A stretch of DNA of 20,246 bases, taken from positions 1-20,246 of IMG/VR virus record IMGVR_UViG_3300011114_000044. One strand, 5' to 3'. The notes under the pieces were generated by a model. The model made no database searches. It was not told the origin of the DNA and saw only the letters and a program-made list of their open reading frames with translations. The DNA is from a virus. The position numbers were made by a program, and so were the translations under genes. Below, one piece after another: positions 13,172-19,238 of this stretch (its first letter is position 1; every line of letters begins with the position of its first letter).

Positions 13172-14356
13172 TTACACCTTGTAGGTGATACTGAAATACA
13201 GCCGACCCGTGGCAAAACCAGTCGATGGAAAAGCTCCATTGACTGTGATGACCATCCCTGTTCCACCAGCGCCAACATACACACTGTCTGCCCCACCAGA
13301 CAAGCAGTCCGCATAGGACACCGAACCAGTTGCCGAGTAAGCAGATGTGCTAGTCGTGGCAAACGGTAAGCCGCCAATGTAGCAAAGCCCACCGCCTGCT
13401 GAAGTGACCGTGAAGAACATCGTACCTTGCACTGCTACGGTATCACCAATTTTTGTGTACTTACCAACAACCGTGCCGTAAGTAAACGTAGGAGGCGTGT
13501 CACGAGTAAAGGTTGGCGTCCAGTCGCCTTCTTCATAGTCAGCCAGCAACTCGCTGGTCATCGTGCCAGAGCCTGATGATGTAATAGAAAAGTCAATGCC
13601 TTTGCCCGAGGTGCCGATGACAATATCTCCGCCGACAAACCTGTGCTTGGTCACGTTGGCGTCGCCGTATGTGTATTCATTGCTGACACCAGCAGCGGAT
13701 GGTTGCGCGTTGTATCCAAAAAACCCGCAATTTGAACCTGTCGTTAGGTCGTAACCAGCATAAAATCCGCAGCCGGTGTTGTTCGAAGCTGTTGACGAAC
13801 GCAACGACCCCCAGCCTACGCCGGTATTTGCTGCACCCGAGACGTTTAAAACAAGACTGTACGTTCCAACGCCAACATTAGAATTACCACCAACATTTGA
13901 TTGCAATGCGTTGCCACCAATTGCGGTGTTTTCAATGCCACCCGTGTTCAGCATCAAAGCTGTGCGCCCAAACGCCGCATTCAAACTTCCCGCAACGTTT
14001 GCAGCCAGCGCACTAACACCAACCGCCGTATTCGTCGAGACACGGCTCGCGCCCTTACCAACAGCAATTCCATTGACAACAAGATCGCTGGAAAACGTCT
14101 GCACGCCCGTAAACGTCTGCGCTGCGTCAGTACGTGCCGCAGTAAAATTTGCGTCGGGCACAGTCATTGTGCGAGTCGCCGCAGCAGCAGGCCCAGCGAT
14201 CTGAAGCAAACCAGTTGTTGCGTTCGACCGGATGTTTTTTACCGTGAGATCGTTAACCGCCACTTTCTTGGTGGTACTGGACTGCACAATAGGCAGCACC
14301 TCGGTGCCTGCCAACGCCGAAGCAGTTGTCAATGCGGAAATTTTTGCATCAGCCAT
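13172..14356 (-). CDS. Tail fibre with YadA-head-like repeats and C-terminal receptor-binding domain
   Basis: A 394-residue protein. Residues 1-38 (MADAKISALTTASALAGTEV onward) are an N-terminal attachment segment seen in many phage fibres. Residues 70-98 (NFTAARTDAAQTFTGVQTFS) are a typical fibre-shaft linker. Residues 109-225 contain about seven units of 16-17 residues with an N-T-x-V/I-G-x-x-A/S-L pattern, resembling the left-handed roll of trimeric autotransporter heads. Residues 273-394 (YEEGDWTPTF, GKYTKIGDTVAVQGTMFF) form a beta-sandwich tip common in phage fibres and likely contact the receptor. An SD of GAGGAA lies at 14362-14367. The middle part has no Cys-rich or enzymatic motif, so a binding rather than cutting role is expected. 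Confidence 0.87.
   Translation of the reverse strand: MADAKISALTTASALAGTEVLPIVQSSTTKKVAVNDLTVKNIRSNATTGLLQIAGPAAAATRTMTVPDANFTAARTDAAQTFTGVQTFSSDLVVNGIAVGKGASRVSTNTAVGVSALAANVAGSLNAAFGRTALMLNTGGIENTAIGGNALQSNVGGNSNVGVGTYSLVLNVSGAANTGVGWGSLRSSTASNNTGCGFYAGYDLTTGSNCGFFGYNAQPSAAGVSNEYTYGDANVTKHRFVGGDIVIGTSGKGIDFSITSSGSGTMTSELLADYEEGDWTPTFTRDTPPTFTYGTVVGKYTKIGDTVAVQGTMFFTVTSAGGGLCYIGGLPFATTSTSAYSATGSVSYADCLSGGADSVYVGAGGTGMVITVNGAFPSTGFATGRLYFSITYKV
13682..14032 (-). repeat. Tandem 17-residue repeats in tail fibre
   Basis: Codes for fibre residues 109-225. Units begin NTAVG, NAAFG, NTAIG, NVGVG, NTGVG, NTGCG and NCGFF, at steps of 17, 17, 17, 17, 16 and 16 residues. Repetition is at protein level; the DNA copies are well diverged. 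Confidence 0.8.
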
Positions 14357-14361
14357 TTTGG

Positions 14362-14367
14362 TTCCTC
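14362..14367 (-). promoter_or_regulatory. Shine-Dalgarno of the 394-residue fibre gene
   Basis: GAGGAA on the minus strand, five bases before the ATG at 14356, in the 15-base gap after the preceding tailspike stop. Confidence 0.65.
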
Positions 14368-14371
14368 ATAT

Positions 14372-15829
14372 TTAGCGGCCAGCGCCGCACCAGTTGATCA
14401 TCGCTGTGACTGTACAACCACCGCCAAGCCCCCCAGCGTATGAGGCTTGGAACTGTAGATTCGTACCAGACACAGCAACGGTTGCTACCACTTGAACAGG
14501 TAGCGTGTTGACAAGATCAGTTAGCGTGACAGTGGTGCCGTTAAAAACAAAACGCGATTCCCGGTATCCGACATTGCCAGCACTGGTTGCAATCGCAACC
14601 ATTAGCGTGCCGATGACCTGATTGCCATTGGTCGCCCCAAGGGTACTCCAGAGATTCTTCGTGATCGGCAGATCACCATCTCGGGTGCTACCCGTATCAC
14701 TGAAGACCCCACCAAACATGCGTGGTTGCGTAACTCCTTGCGGCGTGTCAAACAAAGTATCAAAAGCAACGCCAGCCAAATCTTGGCGCGTTCTGTTTAT
14801 TTTCTGAAGGACATTACCAGTTGTGGCGTCCCGAATGGCTTGTGTGGTATCAGACGTTGGGTAGTTTTGAATTACCAAAGCACCTAAAGCACGGGTTTGA
14901 ATCGTGTAGCCTTGTTTCATGCTCAAAATCAACGCAGGAAACACTAATGAAGGTACTGTCCCTGCAATGATCTGCATAGCAGTATCAAACGCTGGCGCTC
15001 CGCTCGCCGTGGTTGCATAGCTTAACAACAACCGATCTATATTTTCTTCAAATGTAAGATTAAACCGATTGCCTGCGGGGTCAGCGTTTAATGTAGATCG
15101 TTGGAACAACAGGTCTGTTGAACCACCATTGGTCGCTGGCTGCGCTTGAATGAAATGGCTATCAGTCGTAAACGCCAAACCTCTTGTAAAATAAGTTGCG
15201 GTTCCGGGCTGACTGTTTTGAATGCCAATAACATTGTTATTAGTAACTGCATCAACAATAAAAGTCAAAACATTACTACCTACGCTGTATCGTAATCTAC
15301 CAGCAAATGCGTTGCTAACATTGTAGGTTGTTGCGCCAATCTTGATAAACGTGTTGCCTGCTGCTTGAAAACAATCTGTCCAAACATCTGGTGATGCGTC
15401 AAGCAAATAGGTTCCACTTGGAATAAAGTAGCGAGTATTTACCGCCCTAGCTAATGTAAATGCGGCAGTATCGTTCGTAACCCCATCCCCGACGGCCCCA
15501 AAATCTCGAACCGATACGATGCGATCCTGCACATACCCAACGACTGACCCAGCAGTCACGCGCAACTCAAACCGCGACCCGGCAGCAAACGAGTTGGCCG
15601 TCGAGCCGTCTTGCGCACGTGTGATGGTCAGGGAATCTCCAGAACGCACCGTGACCTTCACGATCTCCAGCGTGCCGCCTGTGCTCTCCAGCGTGGCGTA
15701 GAAGTAGTCGGTCGCGCCCAGTGCAGGGAAGCTGGCCCCGTTGCCCGTCTGGAGCACGGCACCCGTGTCCGACGCATTGATTGCGGTGGCAAGATAGCCT
15801 ACGGCGTTGTTCTTGAGTTGGATTCCCAT
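14372..15829 (-). CDS. Chimeric tailspike: shared anchor domain plus pectate-lyase-type start and unrelated body
   Basis: A 485-residue protein. Residues 1-93 are about 52% identical, without gaps, to the free 109-residue protein at 16327-16656 (common core LGATDYFYATL, EIVKVT, SRFE). Residues 108-140 (VRDFGAVGDGVTNDTAAF, then FIPSGTYLL) are the opening of a pectate-lyase-like beta-helix. The body (about 150-480) then departs from a clear helix pattern and ends beta-rich with AMINWCGAGR. The DNA of the body is much poorer in GC (about 36% over 15181-15300) than the anchor (about 62% over 15601-15720), which points to module exchange. Its role is probably host-surface binding. The start lies two bases after the stop of the 42-residue gene. 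Confidence 0.83.
   Translation of the reverse strand: MGIQLKNNAVGYLATAINASDTGAVLQTGNGASFPALGATDYFYATLESTGGTLEIVKVTVRSGDSLTITRAQDGSTANSFAAGSRFELRVTAGSVVGYVQDRIVSVRDFGAVGDGVTNDTAAFTLARAVNTRYFIPSGTYLLDASPDVWTDCFQAAGNTFIKIGATTYNVSNAFAGRLRYSVGSNVLTFIVDAVTNNNVIGIQNSQPGTATYFTRGLAFTTDSHFIQAQPATNGGSTDLLFQRSTLNADPAGNRFNLTFEENIDRLLLSYATTASGAPAFDTAMQIIAGTVPSLVFPALILSMKQGYTIQTRALGALVIQNYPTSDTTQAIRDATTGNVLQKINRTRQDLAGVAFDTLFDTPQGVTQPRMFGGVFSDTGSTRDGDLPITKNLWSTLGATNGNQVIGTLMVAIATSAGNVGYRESRFVFNGTTVTLTDLVNTLPVQVVATVAVSGTNLQFQASYAGGLGGGCTVTAMINWCGAGR
15649..15667. repeat. 19-base exact repeat, tailspike anchor copy
   Basis: Identical to 16476-16494; codes for the EIVKVT core of the anchor domain. A second near-repeat lies at 15694-15722, with three mismatches in 29 bases to 16521-16549. 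Confidence 0.85.
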
Positions 15830-15831
15830 AT

Positions 15832-15960
15832 TTACTCCAGCAGGATGTACGAGCCGTCTTCTTGCAGCATATCATCGCCGTCTTCGAGCAGCAGGTTGTT
15901 GAGGAGCGCAGAGGTCTGCCTCCGAATGCGCCGCATGATCAGGACGATGTTCAGCGCCAT
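15832..15960 (-). CDS. 42-residue protein with acidic octapeptide repeats
   Basis: An ATG at 15960 follows the upstream TGA by one base, and the TAA at 15832 sits two bases before the next ATG, so the frame exactly fills the space between two genes. The N-terminus is basic and hydrophobic (MALNIVLIMRRIRRQ). The C-terminus is two and a half units of eight residues, LLLEDGDD / MLQEDGSY / ILLE. EDG-type repeats like this occur at the ends of phage structural proteins, but I know no function. The exact packing and typical start spacing make a real gene likely, while its small size keeps this uncertain. The upstream 109-residue protein ends in a similar DDYLLL. Confidence 0.65.
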   Translation of the reverse strand: MALNIVLIMRRIRRQTSALLNNLLLEDGDDMLQEDGSYILLE

Positions 15961-15961
15961 A

Positions 15962-16315
15962 TCAGCCTCGCAGCACCACAGTCACGTCAACGGCGTTGGC
16001 CGCGCCACCCGTGATCACCGGGCGGATATACATCGCAGCAGTCGTAAACTCAAACAGCGCAGCCGCTGTGGCGCTGATCACGGTGCCGCCCAAGTCCCTC
16101 ATGTCGAAGTAAGTCGTGCCGTCGTTGGAAACTTGCAGCCCGATGGTTGCGCCGCCGAAGGTGCCGCCGAACTGCACAGCGCCCGCTACAGCGGCTTGCG
16201 CGGCGACGGGGAAGGTCGTAAGGGTGTCGCCAGTCACGATGTCCGCCCACGTCACACGGGGCGTTTTACCCGACTGGGTGGCGACGAAATCAAATGCGGG
16301 GGTTACGGTAGCCAT
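15962..16315 (-). CDS. Small beta-rich structural protein
   Basis: A 117-residue protein, Thr/Val/Gly/Ala-rich and predicted all-beta (AGAVQFGGTFGGATIGLQVS, NDGTTYFDM, MYIRPVITGG, VDVTVVLRG). The pattern of a strand pair followed by SNDGT and a C-terminal IRP strand resembles a small jelly-roll or discoidin-like module seen in phage tail and baseplate accessory proteins. I do not recognise a named family. It lies between the free anchor protein and the 42-residue protein, upstream of the first tailspike, so a fibre-attachment or decoration role is plausible. An AAAGGAC ribosome site precedes the ATG at 16315. Confidence 0.75.
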   Translation of the reverse strand: MATVTPAFDFVATQSGKTPRVTWADIVTGDTLTTFPVAAQAAVAGAVQFGGTFGGATIGLQVSNDGTTYFDMRDLGGTVISATAAALFEFTTAAMYIRPVITGGAANAVDVTVVLRG

Positions 16316-16326
16316 GTTGTGTCCTT

Positions 16327-16656
16327 TCAGAGAAGCAAGTAGTCGTCTGTTTCGTCGATGATCGCCAGAATCGTCGCCGCAGTGATCCGGTGCTCAAAGC
16401 GGCTATTGGCCGCAAACGGGATCGCCAGTGTGCTCTCCTGTGCCCGAACCATCGTCATCACGTCATCGGTGCGAGCCGTGACCTTCACGATCTCGAAGTT
16501 GTTGTTCACGTCACTCAAGGTGGCATAGAAGTAATCGGTCGCGCCGAGGATCGGGAACAGCGCCCCCTTGCCTGCCGTAACGGTGAGCGATGTCTGCGTG
16601 CTAGACACCGCACTGGGTACGGTGGCAAAAGCGTTGTTGGTCAGTTTGATTCCCAT
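16327..16656 (-). CDS. Free-standing fibre anchor domain protein
   Basis: A 109-residue protein starting at the ATG at 16656, one base after the TGA of the adaptor-like gene. The open frame extends to 16848, but that part overlaps the upstream gene and lacks codon sense. Residues 1-93 align without gaps to the N-terminus of the 485-residue tailspike at about 48 of 93 identical positions. The shared blocks include MGIxLxNNA, LGATDYFYATL, EIVKVT, RAQ and SRFExR. The protein ends soon after the homology, in DETDDYLLL, and so carries no spike. In the tailspike the domain should mount the fibre on the tail. Alone, it may be a collar, plug or docking subunit. Family name unknown to me. Confidence 0.8.
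   Translation of the reverse strand: MGIKLTNNAFATVPSAVSSTQTSLTVTAGKGALFPILGATDYFYATLSDVNNNFEIVKVTARTDDVMTMVRAQESTLAIPFAANSRFEHRITAATILAIIDETDDYLLL
16476..16494. repeat. 19-base exact repeat, free anchor copy
   Basis: Identical to 15649-15667 and in the same orientation and reading frame, which marks the nucleotide-level duplication of the anchor domain. Confidence 0.85.
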
Positions 16657-16657
16657 G

Positions 16658-17434
16658 TCAGGCTCCAAAGGGTTGCATCCGCACCCGCATGGTGCCGCGC
16701 ACATTGCCGAGGTTGGCCCGAGCACGACGCTCAGAGGTCTGGTACACGTACTGCTTGGCGTGGTACGCAGCAAGCTCACGATCAGACCACGCTTGGCTCG
16801 GCAACACCAGAAGATGTTGCAGCGCCCCGTGCATGATGACTTCCTCAAGCTCGTCGAAGATCACCTCATCCATCGCGCTGGCGCTGCGCTTGGGCTTGAG
16901 CGCCAAGAACATGCGGCACCGGTACGGCTTGTCGTTGTTGGGAAGCGGCAGGATGATGTATTTGTCCGGGGTCACTTGCGTGATGGACTGGGGGGTGCTG
17001 GCGTCCGCGATGATGGCGTCGGGCACCGTGTACACGGGCTGGTCGTTGAACAGAGCCTCGTTGTACTCAGGCGCGTTGAACGTGCCGCTGGGCGGTGTCA
17101 GGCGCCACGCTACAGCCGGGTCTTGCCCGCTGTAGAGGTCAGCCCACTGGGGGTACAACTCGATGGCTTTCTCCATCGTCAGGCGCTCCAAGGGGCGGTC
17201 GTTGACCACCGCCTCGAACATCACATGCACGTCGGTAGTCACCGGCTTGTTGTAGGCGTACTCACTGACACCGGGCAACAAGTTGAACAGCGGCACTTGG
17301 TAGCGCCAGTACAGCGTGCGCTCGCACGTGCGGATGGCCGAGTCGCGGATGTACTGCACGATGGTGGCGTTCGGGCACCCCGGCACAGAAGCCTGCACAC
17401 GGGGCACGAGGGAAGCGAAGGTACGGTCGGCCAT
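16658..17434 (-). CDS. Second adaptor-like tail protein
   Basis: A 258-residue protein. The first half begins with helices (TFASLVPRVQASVPGCPNAT, QYIRDSAIRTCERTLYWRYQ), then a strand region (YAYNKPVTTDVHVMFEAVVN). The second half contains YIILPLPNNDKPYRCRMFLA and helices EVIMHGALQHLLVLP and AAYHAKQYVYQTSERRARAN. This order of N-terminal helices, beta region and C-terminal helical bundle is that of phage head-tail adaptor (gp11-type) proteins, and near relatives are common beside them in aquatic podoviruses. It may form part of the connector between portal and nozzle. The start shares a base with the stop of the preceding adaptor (TGATG at 17432-17436). Confidence 0.8.
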   Translation of the reverse strand: MADRTFASLVPRVQASVPGCPNATIVQYIRDSAIRTCERTLYWRYQVPLFNLLPGVSEYAYNKPVTTDVHVMFEAVVNDRPLERLTMEKAIELYPQWADLYSGQDPAVAWRLTPPSGTFNAPEYNEALFNDQPVYTVPDAIIADASTPQSITQVTPDKYIILPLPNNDKPYRCRMFLALKPKRSASAMDEVIFDELEEVIMHGALQHLLVLPSQAWSDRELAAYHAKQYVYQTSERRARANLGNVRGTMRVRMQPFGA

Positions 17435-18078
17435 CAGATCACCTGTTTCGGGTCTTGCCCGCCTGCTTCGGTATCAGTAATTGTGCGCGACTGCAACGAC
17501 ACGCCCAACCCTTGGATAAACGAGTCTTGGAACAGCTTGGCGCGGCCTGAGTTAACGTGCTCGTTGTCAATGGACTCAGCCAAGAACACCACGCCATCTA
17601 CAGTCGTAGGGAAGTAGGCGTCGGTGGGGAACGTGATCTCTTGGTCGAGGGTGTAGTCAGGCGAGGTCTGAGCGTACTCCCCGACAAGCACGACACCCGC
17701 CACGGGGGCGGGGTACACGAAGAACCTGTTGGGGTTGCGCACGTGGCGCATGAAGTTCACGGGCTGGCCGGGAGTCTCGCGCACCCAACCGGGGGCCGTG
17801 CGATCCAGTGTCTCGCGGTTGACTTCCGTGATGGCATCGCCATCCTTGACTTGGAAGATTTCGATCAACCGTGTCGAGTCCGCAGGGCAGCTTTGCAGCA
17901 CGGTGGCTGGAGTTGTCGGAATATCCCCGATCACTGCAAACAGATCAGGGCGAAGCATCACCATGCGCTTGAGCGTCTGATTGACGAACCCCAGCAGCAC
18001 CGTGTCGCTGTAGCGGAACGGAACCTTGGTGTCTTGGATCAGACGACGCGCTTCGGTGATGACTTCGTTGGGTGTCAT
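17434..18078 (-). CDS. Head-tail adaptor, DUF6682 / T7 gp11-like
   Basis: A 214-residue protein, close to the 196 residues of T7 gp11. It begins TPNEVITEARRLIQDTKVPF and RYSDTVLLGFVNQTLKRMVM, which is typical of the phage adaptor family DUF6682. A beta region follows (PADSTRLIEIFQVKDGDAIT, RNPNRFFVYPAP) and then C-terminal helices (DGVVFLAESIDNEHVNSGRA, LFQDSFIQGLGVSLQSRT). Adaptors form a ring under the portal and receive the nozzle. The start overlaps the upstream gene by ATGA at 18075-18078. Confidence in the family is good from the helix motifs; the T7 number is by analogy. Confidence 0.88.
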   Translation of the reverse strand: MTPNEVITEARRLIQDTKVPFRYSDTVLLGFVNQTLKRMVMLRPDLFAVIGDIPTTPATVLQSCPADSTRLIEIFQVKDGDAITEVNRETLDRTAPGWVRETPGQPVNFMRHVRNPNRFFVYPAPVAGVVLVGEYAQTSPDYTLDQEITFPTDAYFPTTVDGVVFLAESIDNEHVNSGRAKLFQDSFIQGLGVSLQSRTITDTEAGGQDPKQVI

Positions 18079-18353
18079 GCAGGCAATCCTCGTGAGGCTT
18101 CTTCAGCCAGTTCAGCAGGAGTATACGGCGGAGCCTCTGGAATGTCATCAGTTGATAAGTCAAGCGCACCCTTCTTCTTACGTCCAGTTGCCTTCACAGC
18201 CTCGGCAACACGCTGCGCAGCAGCCGGAGGGATGAACCGCTCAGGGTAGGCGATCTCCTCGGGCACGACTTCGCAGTCCGGGTTCTTCGCCAGAATGGGG
18301 TTGAAATCATAAATGAAGCCGTCGGCCTTGACTCGGATGTACATTTTGCTCAT
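18075..18353 (-). CDS. Small unknown phage protein upstream of adaptor
   Basis: A 92-residue protein. The N-terminus is a probable beta hairpin (YIRVKADGFIYDFNPILAKN). Residues 30-45 include PEEIAYPERFIPPAAAQRVA. A basic patch (GRKKKG) is followed by an acidic, Pro-rich tail that ends LAEEASRGLPA. Family unknown. It is translationally coupled to the adaptor (ATGA overlap). A good ribosome site, AAAGGAA, lies in the 24-base gap before it. The position suggests a connector or capsid accessory function. Confidence 0.75.
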   Translation of the reverse strand: MSKMYIRVKADGFIYDFNPILAKNPDCEVVPEEIAYPERFIPPAAAQRVAEAVKATGRKKKGALDLSTDDIPEAPPYTPAELAEEASRGLPA

Positions 18354-18377
18354 CTAGATTTTCCTTTTGTTGGTTGA

Positions 18378-18611
18378 CTATCGGTACTGCGCAGTTTTCT
18401 TTGCGACAGATTTTGGCTGGGCTACGAATTGCTTCCCCGCAGCTTTGCCCATGCGCTTCGCACGTGTTGTTGCAGCATACTCAGCAGGGCTGAGACTTTT
18501 AATCGCAGCTTCAGGAAGGTATCGTTCACCCGTGTCAGAAGATTTTTTACCACTTTTGGTTCTCCATTTTTGGTCGCCCCAGTCTCTGAGGCTTTTCTGT
18601 GGGGCTTTCAT
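18378..18611 (-). CDS. Small basic conserved phage protein
   Basis: A 77-residue protein starting MKAPQKSLRDWGDQKWRTKS at 18611, one base after the TGA of the previous gene. A longer frame to 18692 overlaps that gene and is rejected. It has 13 Lys and 6 Arg against 6 acidic residues by my count. Motifs GERYLPEAAIKSL, EYAATTRAKR and GKQFVAQPKSVAKKTAQYR recur in short proteins of marine and freshwater phages, often next to DUF5872 proteins. No function is known to me. The charge suggests nucleic-acid binding. Confidence 0.75.
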   Translation of the reverse strand: MKAPQKSLRDWGDQKWRTKSGKKSSDTGERYLPEAAIKSLSPAEYAATTRAKRMGKAAGKQFVAQPKSVAKKTAQYR

Positions 18612-18612
18612 G

Positions 18613-18795
18613 TCAGTCCCTATACCCACCGCCAGCGGCCTTGTACTTCTTGGCAACAAGTTGCGCTTTGCGTGCGCTCCATTGCCCAGCACCGGTACCT
18701 TGCACCGCAGCAGACTTCACCTGCGACACGATCCGCTTGCGCAGTTCGGGCTTGGTGTAGTTGCCAGCGGCGTTGACTTTAGACTTGGTTGCCAC
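18613..18795 (-). CDS. DUF5872-like small basic protein
   Basis: A 60-residue protein with a GTG start at 18795, two bases after the upstream stop. It contains YTKPELRKRI and GAGQWSARKAQLVAKKYKAA followed by GGGY, the signature of DUF5872, a short family found in phages and large DNA viruses. It has 9 Lys and 4 Arg against 2 acidic residues. Function is not established. A helix-turn-helix-like or DNA-binding role is only a guess from charge and size. Confidence 0.78.
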   Translation of the reverse strand: MATKSKVNAAGNYTKPELRKRIVSQVKSAAVQGTGAGQWSARKAQLVAKKYKAAGGGYRD

Positions 18796-18797
18796 GG

Positions 18798-18971
18798 TTA
18801 CTTCTTAGCTTTGTGCATACCGGGTTCAAACTTTTTCTCCATAGCAGCATAGGCTTTTTTGCCCGGTGCCGTTTTCTTTTCGGTAGCTTCCATCTTTGCG
18901 GATTCGCCCTTGCCGAAGGGGTTAGCTTTGCTTTTTGCAGTAGATTGACCGCGCATTGGTGTATTTTTCAT
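18798..18971 (-). CDS. 57-residue Lys-rich protein
   Basis: An ATG at 18971, preceded by AAGGAAA, runs to a TAA at 18798. The protein (MKNTPMRGQSTAKSKANPFG onward) has 14 Lys and 1 Arg against 5 acidic residues. It contains the repeated short motif K-KxAxGKKAYAAMEKK and ends HKAKK. It fills the space between the DUF6321-like and DUF5872-like genes with 12- and 2-base gaps, so a real gene is likely. Similar Lys-rich proteins occur in aquatic phages; no function is known. Confidence 0.7.
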   Translation of the reverse strand: MKNTPMRGQSTAKSKANPFGKGESAKMEATEKKTAPGKKAYAAMEKKFEPGMHKAKK

Positions 18972-18983
18972 AATGTTTCCTTG

Positions 18984-19238
18984 TTAACATTTCCACGCCC
19001 GAAGGCTTTTGTTGATCCGGCTGTTGGGGTCGTTGGCTGTCTTTGCGGAAGTCAACTTCTCTTTCATGCCGGTCATTCTTGCGCAGAACGAATCCTTGCG
19101 CGAGCCACCTTCAGGCTGCGGAGCCTTCAGTCCGGGTTTACCCGGATTGGCCTTGTTGTAGGACGCACGCCCCTTGGCGTTCAGCCCGCCTTTCTCAGAC
19201 TTGCCTTCCTTGCGAGCCCATGCTGGTGTCTTTGCCAT
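18984..19238 (-). CDS. DUF6321-like small basic phage protein
   Basis: An 84-residue protein that opens AKTPAWARKEGKSEKGGLNA and KGRASYNK, has LKAP and SFCARMTGM in the middle, and ends INKSLRAWKC. This matches a family I know as DUF6321, common in aquatic phages near portal and capsid genes. By my count it has 14 Lys and 6 Arg against 6 acidic residues. The start overlaps the stop of the fibre-like gene as TAATG (19236-19240). Function unknown; a DNA- or capsid-binding role fits the charge but is unproven. Confidence 0.8.
   Translation of the reverse strand: MAKTPAWARKEGKSEKGGLNAKGRASYNKANPGKPGLKAPQPEGGSRKDSFCARMTGMKEKLTSAKTANDPNSRINKSLRAWKC

Noticed and set aside
15611-16342. Plus-strand frame of 243 codons crossing three minus-strand genes
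   Set aside because: It spans gene boundaries on the other strand, has no family resemblance, and is explained by codon bias.
16657-16848. Upstream extension of the free anchor protein (64 extra residues)
   Set aside because: It overlaps the adaptor-like gene, is Cys/Arg/Ser-rich, and breaks the alignment with the tailspike anchor, which begins exactly at the ATG at 16656.
16568-17617. Plus-strand open frame of 349 codons opposite the second adaptor-like gene
   Set aside because: Antisense shadow. The minus-strand gene has adaptor motifs and coupled junctions; the plus frame has none.
17557-18249. Plus-strand frame of 230 codons opposite the adaptor
   Set aside because: Antisense shadow without motifs or a ribosome site.
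18612-18692. Upstream extension of the 77-residue basic protein
   Set aside because: It overlaps the DUF5872-like gene; the internal ATG right after that gene's stop fits family length.
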